Positions 1 through 5,288 of a stretch of DNA of 13,864 bases are shown here, one piece after another; the first letter of the stretch is position 1; each line of letters opens with the position of its first letter. The DNA comes from Acidiferrobacterales bacterium (lineage in GTDB: Bacteria > Pseudomonadota > Gammaproteobacteria > Acidiferrobacterales > Sulfurifustaceae). The notes under the pieces were generated by a model. It saw only the letters and a list, made by a program, of their open reading frames with translations, was not told the origin of the DNA and ran no database searches. The stretch is from positions 1 through 13,864 of the forward strand of contig WGFP01000128.1 in assembly GCA_015492195.1 (NCBI GenBank), read 5' to 3'. Made by a program: the position numbers and the translations under genes.

Positions 1-19
1 AGATGTGTATAAGAGACAG
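1..19 (+). other. Tn5/Nextera mosaic-end adapter remnant (artefact)
   Basis: The first 19 bases, AGATGTGTATAAGAGACAG, are identical to the Tn5 mosaic end used in transposase-based sequencing libraries. Sitting exactly at the window edge, they are best read as untrimmed adapter, so genomic sequence should be taken to start at about base 20. A genuine Tn5 end is far less likely because no transposon gene follows. Confidence 0.95.
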
Positions 20-109
20 TCCTTATATAGAGTGGGCGTCCTACCCGAACTCCTCTTTAAAAAGACCGGCACCGCCGACCCCTGCACTCCCGGCTTGATC
101 CTGTCAAGG

Positions 110-139
110 TTGACAGACCCAATTTGATGGGTCTAATCT
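110..139 (+). promoter_or_regulatory. sigma70-type promoter of the nrdJ operon
   Basis: A perfect -35 hexamer TTGACA lies at 110-115. A -10-like TAATCT lies at 134-139 after an 18-bp spacer and keeps the important second A and last T. Transcription would begin near 146-148, giving a leader of about 110 nt before nrdJa, with a small hairpin (GGCAC 212-216 with GTGCC 224-228) just before the ribosome binding site. An NrdR-box-like palindrome fills the spacer and a second lies just after the -10, which fits repression. The start point is inferred. Confidence 0.65.
117..132 (+). promoter_or_regulatory. NrdR box 1 (candidate operator)
   Basis: ACCCAATTTGATGGGT matches the NrdR-box consensus acaCwAtATaTwGtgt at about 11 of 16 positions. 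It is the core of a longer inverted repeat, AGACCCA (115-121) with TGGGTCT (128-134). It lies exactly between the -35 and -10 hexamers of the nrdJ promoter. NrdR is the zinc/ATP-cone repressor of bacterial ribonucleotide reductase genes and binds paired boxes. The pairing with box 2 supports the call. Confidence 0.6.
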
Positions 140-148
140 TAGAACATA

Positions 149-164
149 CCACAAGATATTGTGG
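149..164 (+). promoter_or_regulatory. NrdR box 2 (candidate operator)
   Basis: CCACAAGATATTGTGG is very close to the NrdR-box consensus, with the central CAA.ATATTG core conserved, and sits inside a perfect inverted repeat ACCACAA/TTGTGGT at 148-165. It starts 32 bp after box 1, so the two boxes are separated by 16 bp. This is the known 15-16 bp linker, about three helical turns centre to centre. It overlaps the expected transcription start. Confidence 0.75.
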
Positions 165-255
165 TTCGGTTCCAGCAAGACCCAAATACCTATAAACTAA
201 GAAGTCAAGTCGGCACGGATCAAGTGCCCCACCACAGTGTTCCGGAGGACAGTTG

Positions 256-3200
256 ATGGAAGCAGTTCAATTACAAGCACAAAAACCTGATGTGACCGAA
301 ATCCCGATGCAGCCGGCATCAATCGACATCTGGGACAAGAAATACCGCCTCAAAACCAAATCCGGAGAAGTCATAGACCAAGATATTCAGGCCACCTACA
401 CGCGGGTGGCCCGGGCCCTGGCCGACGTCGAAAACACCCCCGAATTGCGGGAAAAATGGTTCGAAAAATTCCTCTGGGCCCTGCAAAACGGGGCGATTCC
501 GGCCGGGCGTATCATCTCCAACGCCGGCGCCCTGGAGCACAAACCGGCCACCAGCACCATCAACTGCACCGTTTCCCGCGCCATTCCCGATTCGATGGAC
601 GGCATCCTGCGCTCGGTACACGAGGCCGGCCTGACGCTGAAGGCCGGCTGCGGCATCGGTTACGAGTTCTCTACCCTCCGCCCCAAAGGGGCGTTTGTGA
701 GCGGGGCCGGAGCGTACACCTCCGGCCCCCTCTCTTTTATGGATATCTTCGACGCCATGTGTTTCACCGTGTCTTCGGCCGGCGGACGACGCGGGGCGCA
801 GATGGGCACGTTCGACATCGCCCACCCCGACATCATGGACTTTATTCGCGCCAAGCGCGAGGACAGACGGTTACGCCAATTCAACCTTTCGTGCCTTATT
901 ACCGACGATTTTATGCGTGCAGTAAAAAATGACGCCCCTTGGGACCTGGTGTTCCCGGCCAGCCGCGAGGAATACGAAGACCCCGATACGCGCACCGTCT
1001 GGCGCCACTGGCCGACCACCGACGGCTACGTCACCAACAACCTCGGGCAGGTGGCCTGTAAGGTCTACAAGACCCTGCCCGCGCGGCGGCTGTGGGACCT
1101 GATCATGGCCTCGACCTATGATTACGCCGAGCCCGGCTTCATCTTGATCGACCGCATCAACGAGATGAACAACAACTGGTTCTGCGAGAACATCCGGGCG
1201 ACCAACCCGTGCGTGACGGCAGATACACGCCTGCACACCCAGTATGGACTCATCCCCATCGGTGAGCTCCACGCCGCCGGGGCGCCGCTCGAGGTCACGG
1301 TGGACAACCGTGCCCTCCTCGATGGGGCCAAGAAGGGCGCTGATATCCGGCCCGCCGTCCCCGCGTTCATGACCGCCCGGGAAGCAGATGTCTTCCGGGT
1401 GGAGACCGCGGACGGCTATGAAATCAAGGCCACTGCCTGGCACGACTTCTACACGACGCGCGGGAAGATTAAGCTCAAGGAACTGCGGCCCGGCGACGAG
1501 ATTCTGGTGCAGTCCGGAAAAGGCCAGTTCGGTGATCAGGGCAGCGCGGAGCTGGGCTTGCTGATCGGCCTGATCACCGGCGACGGGCACTTCACCAATC
1601 GCGGTAAGGGCAAGCAGGCGGTAGTGGTCAGCTTCTGGGGCGATGACCGGAAATGGGCCCTTTCCGTCGCCCAATACATCAATACGCTGATCGCCGGGCT
1701 TGCGACATCTCCGCGCAGCTATCGCGTAGCTCCGGTGTCCGTACCGGATCGCAATTATGTATTTATCCGTTCCATCCTCCTTGCTCGATTCCTGGAACAT
1801 TATGGTTTCACCAAGACCTCCAAGCTCAAAGTCCCCGAGGTGATCTGGCGGGGTACCGAGGAATGTGTCAAGGGCTATCTGCGGGGGCTGTTCCAAACCG
1901 ACGGCACCGTCAATATTTCCGGCAACAGCCAAAGCTGCTCGGTTCGACTGGCCGCGAGCCAGCTCGGGCTGCTCAAGGACGTACAGATGCTGCTCGCCAA
2001 CTTCGGCATCTTCTGCAGGATCCGAAAGCGTCGTGGTGCGGGAGAGCGGCTTATGCCGGACGGCAAGGGTGGCCGCAAATTCTATACCTGCCAGGCCGAC
2101 CACGAGCTGATCATCGACGGCGAGTCCCGCGAGCGATTCATGCAGGAGATCGGTTTCTTGTGCGAGCCCAAAAACGGACGATACCGTGAATGGGTCAAGA
2201 ACAAGATCCTGCGTAAGACACAGCAGTTTGCGACCCGTGTGACCCGCCTCTGCTACGTCGGCAGAGAGCCGGTGTTCGACACGACCCAGCCGGACCACAA
2301 CACCGTGGTCTTCAATGGGCTGGTGACCGGGCAATGCGGCGAGCAGCCGTTACCGCCCTACGGCTCCTGCCTGCTGGGCTCGGTGAATTTGACTAAATTC
2401 GTGGAGGAGCCCTTCACCGACCAGGCCCGCTTCGACTGGGCGCGCTACCGCGAGGTCGTGGCCATCTTCACCCGCATGCTGGACAACGTGGTCGAGATCA
2501 ACGGCCTGCCGCTTGAGAATCAGCGCCACGAGATCTCCTATAAGCGCCGCCACGGCATGGGTTTCCTGGGCCTGGGCTCGACGCTGACCCTGCTCAAGAT
2601 GAAATACGGCGAGCCGGATTCGCTCGAATTCACCGAGAAGGCGGCGCGCGAGATGGCCGAGGTCGGCTGGGAAGTGGGCGTTGAGCTTGCGGAAGAAAAA
2701 GGCCCGGCGCCGATCATGGTGGATGAGTTCACCGTGACCGAGGAAATGCTGGCGCGGCGCCCCGAGATGAAGAGCGACGGTTATAAGGCCGGCGACAAGG
2801 TTCCCGGCAAGGTACTGCTGGCCAAGTACAGCCGCTATATGCGCCAGTTCGATCCGGCATTGACCGCCCGCATCGCCGAGGTGGGGGCGCGCTTCACGCA
2901 TCACACCTCGATCGCGCCCACGGGCACCATTTCCCTGTCGCTTGGGAACAACGCCAGCAACGGGATCGAGCCCTCCTTCGCCCATCAGTACAGCCGCAAC
3001 GTGCTGCGCGAAGGACGCAAGACCAAAGAAAAGGTGGACGTCTATTCTTACGAGCTGCTGGCCTACCGTACCCTGATCAATCCCGCCGCCTCACCGGACG
3101 CCAAGGACCCGAAGGCCGCGCTGCCGGACTACTTCGTTACCGCCGAGGAGACCACCCCCCGCCAGCACGTGGACATCCAGGCGGCGGCCCAGAAATGGAT

Positions 3201-3507
3201 CGATTCCTCCATCTCCAAGACCGCCAACGTGCCCACGGATTTTCCATTCGAGGACTTCAAGGGCATCTATATGTACGCCTACGAGCAGGGACTGAAGGGC
3301 TGCACCACTTTCCGGTTTAATCCCTCGTCCTTCCAGGGCGTGCTGGTGAAGGAGAAGGACCTGGAAAACACCCTCTATCGCTTCCAGCTGGAAAACGGCG
3401 AGGTCATCGAGGTCAAGGGCAATGAGGAGATCGAATATGACGGCGAGCGGCACACCGCCGCCAACCTCTATGACGCCCTGAAGGAAGGGTATTACGGCAG
3501 ATTCTAA
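256..3507 (+). CDS. nrdJa: Class II (B12-dependent) ribonucleotide reductase, large split subunit, intein-containing
   Basis: Reduces ribonucleotides to deoxyribonucleotides using adenosylcobalamin. The precursor is 1083 residues; removing the 375-residue intein leaves about 708. Visible extein marks are STINC (first redox cysteine), GCGIGYEF, the active-site stretch NP/CGEQPLPPYGSC (thiyl-radical Cys, Glu two residues later, second redox Cys) and APTGTISL near the phosphate site. The C-terminal cysteine pair of single-chain NrdJ is absent; it is carried by nrdJb downstream, as in the split NrdJa/NrdJb of Pseudomonas. The ATG at 256 is preferred because GGAGGA at 244-249 is 6 nt upstream; the in-frame TTG at 253 is only 3 nt away. 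Paired NrdR boxes precede the gene. No cobalamin riboswitch is seen in the leader. The symbol follows Pseudomonas usage. Confidence 0.95.
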   Translation: MEAVQLQAQKPDVTEIPMQPASIDIWDKKYRLKTKSGEVIDQDIQATYTRVARALADVENTPELREKWFEKFLWALQNGAIPAGRIISNAGALEHKPATSTINCTVSRAIPDSMDGILRSVHEAGLTLKAGCGIGYEFSTLRPKGAFVSGAGAYTSGPLSFMDIFDAMCFTVSSAGGRRGAQMGTFDIAHPDIMDFIRAKREDRRLRQFNLSCLITDDFMRAVKNDAPWDLVFPASREEYEDPDTRTVWRHWPTTDGYVTNNLGQVACKVYKTLPARRLWDLIMASTYDYAEPGFILIDRINEMNNNWFCENIRATNPCVTADTRLHTQYGLIPIGELHAAGAPLEVTVDNRALLDGAKKGADIRPAVPAFMTAREADVFRVETADGYEIKATAWHDFYTTRGKIKLKELRPGDEILVQSGKGQFGDQGSAELGLLIGLITGDGHFTNRGKGKQAVVVSFWGDDRKWALSVAQYINTLIAGLATSPRSYRVAPVSVPDRNYVFIRSILLARFLEHYGFTKTSKLKVPEVIWRGTEECVKGYLRGLFQTDGTVNISGNSQSCSVRLAASQLGLLKDVQMLLANFGIFCRIRKRRGAGERLMPDGKGGRKFYTCQADHELIIDGESRERFMQEIGFLCEPKNGRYREWVKNKILRKTQQFATRVTRLCYVGREPVFDTTQPDHNTVVFNGLVTGQCGEQPLPPYGSCLLGSVNLTKFVEEPFTDQARFDWARYREVVAIFTRMLDNVVEINGLPLENQRHEISYKRRHGMGFLGLGSTLTLLKMKYGEPDSLEFTEKAAREMAEVGWEVGVELAEEKGPAPIMVDEFTVTEEMLARRPEMKSDGYKAGDKVPGKVLLAKYSRYMRQFDPALTARIAEVGARFTHHTSIAPTGTISLSLGNNASNGIEPSFAHQYSRNVLREGRKTKEKVDVYSYELLAYRTLINPAASPDAKDPKAALPDYFVTAEETTPRQHVDIQAAAQKWIDSSISKTANVPTDFPFEDFKGIYMYAYEQGLKGCTTFRFNPSSFQGVLVKEKDLENTLYRFQLENGEVIEVKGNEEIEYDGERHTAANLYDALKEGYYGRF
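1210..2334 (+). mobile_element. RNR intein with LAGLIDADG homing endonuclease, 375 aa
   Basis: The host protein is interrupted between ..RATNP and CGEQPLP... The insert begins with Cys1 (CVTADTRL, splicing block A), has block B T75-x-x-H78 (TAWH) and ends with block F/G, VFDTT..HNTVVFNGLVTGQ. The two endonuclease dodecapeptides are LGLLIGLITGDG (intein residues 115-126) and YLRGLFQTDG (223-232). Both Asp residues, D125 and D231, are present, so the endonuclease looks intact. The first C-extein residue is Cys, which is both the splicing nucleophile and the enzyme's thiyl-radical residue. The usual terminal His-Asn is Gly-Gln here; terminal Gln is known in a minority of inteins, including an insect-virus RNR intein. 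No frameshift is seen. Splicing competence is inferred. Confidence 0.95.
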
Positions 3508-3513
3508 ATATAT

Positions 3514-3576
3514 CGTGAATCGTAAGTCGTAAATCGCGTTACGACTCACGCCTCACGAATCACGACTCACGGAGTT
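3514..3576. repeat. Degenerate 7-bp repeat element, head-to-head, between nrdJa and nrdJb
   Basis: Nine consecutive 7-bp units all begin with CG. The first three fit CGTRANT (CGTGAAT, CGTAAGT, CGTAAAT). The later ones (CGACTCA, CGCCTCA, CGAATCA, CGACTCA) are the same motif read on the other strand, so the array is an imperfect palindrome able to form a hairpin in the mRNA. It fills nearly all of the 73-nt gap between the two halves of the reductase. Its last bases (CGGAG, 3570-3574) provide the ribosome binding site of nrdJb. Confidence 0.8.
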
Positions 3577-3580
3577 TGAT

Positions 3581-4303
3581 ATGGCAACGAAGATCGATAA
3601 AAAAATCACGGGGTATGAGGTGGTACAGGAAGAACCGAAGCGCCCGGACAGTGGGGTACAGGGAAATACGGGTGCCGCGGGAGGCAAAACGTCGGGGGCA
3701 GCCAATGTCGTGCACATGCACGAGAAGCTGGAGCGTCCCGAGATGCTGCTCGGCAGCACCTACAAAATCAAAACGCCGCTGACGGAGCACGCCCTGTACG
3801 TCACGATCAACGACATTGTGCTTAACCCCGACTCGCCGCACGAGAAACGCCGTCCCTTCGAGATCTTCATCAACTCCAAGAACATGGACCACTTTCAATG
3901 GGTGGTGGCGCTGACGCGCGTCATCTCCGCCGTCTTCCGTAAAGGCGGCGACGTTACCTTCCTGGTGGAGGAGTTGCGCAGCGTGTTTGATCCGCGCGGA
4001 GGATATTTTAAGAAGGGAAGGTACACCCCTTCGCTGGTGGCGGAAATGGGCGATGTGATCGAACGCCATCTGAAGATGATCGGCCTGATTCCCGCCGAGG
4101 AATTAGACGAACACCAACGGAAATTTCTCGCCGAGAAACGCGCGGCGTTGGCAAATGCGTCGGCGTTGACCGAGGCGGGCCGTAACGATGCATGCGATTT
4201 CCCGCCGGATGCACAGTTATGCAACAAATGTTCCACCAAAGCGGTTATCAAGATGGATGGATGCATGACTTGTCTGAACTGTGGCGAGTCCAAGTGCGGA
4301 TGA
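3581..4303 (+). CDS. nrdJb: Class II ribonucleotide reductase, small split subunit (TSCPD-type, NrdJb)
   Basis: A 240-residue partner of NrdJa that supplies the C-terminal part missing there. After a low-complexity N-terminus (about 1-45), the middle (about 50-170) has the look of the TSCPD domain found at the end of single-chain B12-dependent reductases. The tail is cysteine-rich: C214-x2-C217 and C228-x2-C231 look like a zinc ribbon, and C234-x4-C239 at the extreme C-terminus has the spacing of the redox pair that re-reduces the active site in RNRs. The start is fixed by GGAG at 3571-3574, 6 nt before the ATG. The gene lies 73 nt behind nrdJa with no promoter in between, so it is probably co-transcribed. 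The split is not a recent frameshift, since this gene has its own start and binding site. Confidence 0.9.
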   Translation: MATKIDKKITGYEVVQEEPKRPDSGVQGNTGAAGGKTSGAANVVHMHEKLERPEMLLGSTYKIKTPLTEHALYVTINDIVLNPDSPHEKRRPFEIFINSKNMDHFQWVVALTRVISAVFRKGGDVTFLVEELRSVFDPRGGYFKKGRYTPSLVAEMGDVIERHLKMIGLIPAEELDEHQRKFLAEKRAALANASALTEAGRNDACDFPPDAQLCNKCSTKAVIKMDGCMTCLNCGESKCG

Positions 4304-4305
4304 AT

Positions 4306-4340
4306 GCATCATCGCGCTTGCGAGCGGAAGAAGATGATGC
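4306..4340 (+). other. Hairpin after nrdJb, possible transcript end
   Basis: GCATCATC (4306-4313) pairs perfectly with GATGATGC (4333-4340), and an inner stem CGCT/AGCG (4315-4318 with 4323-4326) can form. It begins 3 nt after the nrdJb stop codon. No T-run follows directly; the first T-run is a long AT tract further on. A classic intrinsic terminator is therefore not certain; it may instead protect the 3' end of the mRNA. Confidence 0.45.
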
Positions 4341-4409
4341 GAAGGCGATGATCACGACGAAAAAATTTTAAAAAAATGTTTGCAATTTTTTTTTCCTTGC
4401 ATTAATGTC

Positions 4410-4437
4410 TTGACACATAAAGGAGATATGCTACACA
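4410..4437 (+). promoter_or_regulatory. Candidate promoter downstream of an AT-rich tract
   Basis: TTGACA at 4410-4415 is followed after 16 bp by TACACA (4432-4437). An A/T-rich stretch (4359-4395) lies upstream where an UP element would sit. A competing reading is TTGCAA (4380-4385), 17 bp, TAATGT (4403-4408). Either would drive a transcript with no clear gene until the mini-gene at 4796. The -10 match is weak. Confidence 0.35.
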
Positions 4438-4583
4438 TGAAATGAACATCAGACATGGAGGTCAACCGCAAAGGCGCGAACTGATGCGAGTGATGGATGG
4501 GAACAAGCGGCGTCATGACAAGCGCGACAAGCGGAATTGAAATCAAGACGAGGTAAACGCAAATTTTGTATCGATTGCGAGAT

Positions 4584-4613
4584 TTGACAACTAATAATAA
4601 GTACCGCGTTAAT
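4584..4613 (+). promoter_or_regulatory. Candidate promoter of the lysine-rich mini-gene
   Basis: A perfect TTGACA at 4584-4589 is followed after 18 bp by GTTAAT (4608-4613; TATAAT-like at four positions but lacking the important second A). A start near 4620 would give a leader of about 175 nt that includes the hairpins at 4691 and 4735. Only the -35 is strong. Confidence 0.35.
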
Positions 4614-4690
4614 CTGTGGCAGCCCGCCTCCGCGCCGCCGCGTTTTTCCCGTGTTTCAAGCCATATTTCACTATCTGAATGTCATGAGAA

Positions 4691-4717
4691 GGCAGCCTAC
4701 GGCTGTCGTTTCTTTTT
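4691..4717 (+). terminator. Terminator-like hairpin in the mini-gene leader
   Basis: GGCAGCC (4691-4697) and GGCTGTC (4701-4707) form a 7-bp stem, with one G-T pair and a 3-nt loop, followed by GTTTCTTTTT (4708-4717). The shape is that of an intrinsic terminator. It could end an upstream RNA or act as an attenuator for the mini-gene. Confidence 0.5.
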
Positions 4718-4734
4718 GCAAAGGGCAGTACCCG

Positions 4735-4759
4735 CAGGGGTGGTTAACCCCTGATTTTT
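4735..4759 (+). terminator. Second terminator-like hairpin in the mini-gene leader
   Basis: CAGGGGT (4735-4741) pairs perfectly with ACCCCTG (4747-4753) over a 5-nt loop, and ATTTTT (4754-4759) follows. It ends 23 nt before the ribosome binding site of the mini-gene. That is too close for a promoter in between, so the mini-gene must be read through this hairpin. Confidence 0.5.
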
Positions 4760-4795
4760 CCTGTAAGTCCCTTCAACAACCCAAAGGAGTACATC

Positions 4796-4861
4796 ATGGC
4801 AGCAAAGAGAAGGAAAAAGGCTAAAGCCACCAAGAAAAAAGCAGCTAAGAAAAAGAAGTAG
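4796..4861 (+). CDS. Very small lysine/arginine-rich peptide, 21 aa
   Basis: An ATG is preceded by AAAGGAG at 4783-4789 with ideal 6-nt spacing and opens a 21-codon frame ending in TAG. The product is 11 Lys, 2 Arg, 6 Ala, 1 Thr and the start Met. It begins MAAKRRKKAK and ends KKKAAKKKK, with no acidic, aromatic or aliphatic side chains beyond Ala. The composition resembles the KAAKK-type tails of bacterial histone-H1-like proteins, which bind nucleic acids by charge, but the family cannot be assigned from so short a peptide. The strong binding site and the strong terminator at 5004-5052 support a real gene. Alternatively the frame is a minor part of a structured RNA. Function is unknown. Confidence 0.6.
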   Translation: MAAKRRKKAKATKKKAAKKKK

Positions 4862-5003
4862 CGCGACTGGCGGGAAAATATCGCGGGGTTGCGCGCTGAT
4901 CGCCCATTCGAATTCAGGTGGGCGGGAAGCCGTCGCAATCTCAGATAAGCCTTACGGAGCAGTTGCCGTAATGGATAATACGACCCGCTGTGTAGCGAAT
5001 GAG
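4862..5003 (+). other. Structured 3' untranslated region of the mini-gene
   Basis: No gene is seen. Two perfect short stems occur in order: CGCCCA/TGGGCG (4901-4906 with 4919-4924) and TTACGG/CCGTAA (4952-4957 with 4966-4971). The strong terminator follows. The 142-nt stretch may be a stable 3' UTR or a small RNA. Confidence 0.4.
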
Positions 5004-5052
5004 CCGGTAACACCGCGCCACGTTGGATTCAGGGCGGTGTTACCGGTTTTTT
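5004..5052 (+). terminator. Strong intrinsic terminator
   Basis: CCGGTAACACCGC (5004-5016) and GCGGTGTTACCGG (5034-5046) form a perfect 13-bp stem with a 17-nt loop, directly followed by six T (5047-5052). No T-run exists on the other side, so it works on the plus strand only. It ends the transcript that carries the lysine-rich mini-gene. Confidence 0.9.
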
Positions 5053-5288
5053 ATTACCCAAAGCAGCAAACCCCGGCGGTCATCCGGGCGACGGTTCCCG
5101 CTTCCCCTATTCTCACCGCAATCCGGGGGCGGTGCCTAGCCCGGCGTTTAACCCACTGAAATCCAAGCCAGATTGGGGGGGCCACTCGTCGCGACGAACG
5201 GGGGGTCAGGAGCAAAACGGCCTGCCAAGCGGGGCGGTGCCGCCTTTTCACGCCGTCACCGCCATGGCCTCTTTTAAACATCAGTTAG
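5053..5288. other. Convergent gap between the terminator and murU
   Basis: 236 bp between the plus-strand terminator and the murU stop codon. A 7-bp inverted repeat GGCGGTG (5233-5239) / CACCGCC (5257-5263) is present, but no T-run marks it as a terminator for murU. No gene, RNA or mobile element is recognised. Confidence 0.4.

Larger units (their letters stand above)
4304..4795 (+). other. 492-bp non-coding region behind nrdJb
   Basis: No protein gene is convincing here. The region starts with a hairpin just after the nrdJb stop, followed by an AT-rich block with A and T runs (4359-4395). Two perfect TTGACA hexamers lie at 4410-4415 and 4584-4589. A short triplication of ACAAGCG occurs at 4503, 4518 and 4527, and two terminator-like hairpins lie at 4691-4717 and 4735-4759. 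The composition is clearly more AT-rich than the flanking genes up to about 4610. It most likely holds the end of the nrdJ transcript and the promoter/leader of the downstream mini-gene, or a non-coding RNA. Confidence 0.6.

Noticed and set aside
165..255. Cobalamin riboswitch before the B12-dependent reductase
   Set aside because: The leader is only about 110 nt, too short for one, and shows no B12-box-like sequence. Control by NrdR boxes explains the region.
871..2334. 487-codon open frame on the minus strand opposite nrdJa and its intein
   Set aside because: It lies wholly opposite a clearly conserved gene. Its protein has no family motif and the composition of a mirror frame in GC-rich DNA.
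3514..3576. CRISPR-like array between the nrdJ genes
   Set aside because: The units are 7 bp with no spacers and change orientation midway, so this is a short-period repeat, not CRISPR.
3507..3581. nrdJa and nrdJb as one gene broken by a frameshift
   Set aside because: 73 nt separate them, nrdJb has its own ATG and GGAG, and the same split is known in Pseudomonas.
4455..4540. Two tiny overlapping frames (9 and 18 codons, TGATG overlap), the second rich in Lys/Arg
   Set aside because: No proper ribosome binding site for the first and only AAAGGCG for the second. The basic bias comes from a short ACAAGCG triplication. Not enough to call genes.
4566..4754. 62-codon open frame upstream of the mini-gene
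   Set aside because: No ribosome binding site, non-ATG beginning, and it runs through both terminator-like hairpins.
5053..5288. Possible tRNA or small RNA in the gap after the terminator
   Set aside because: GC-rich short stems occur, but no cloverleaf, TTCGA-type loop or promoter/terminator pair is visible.
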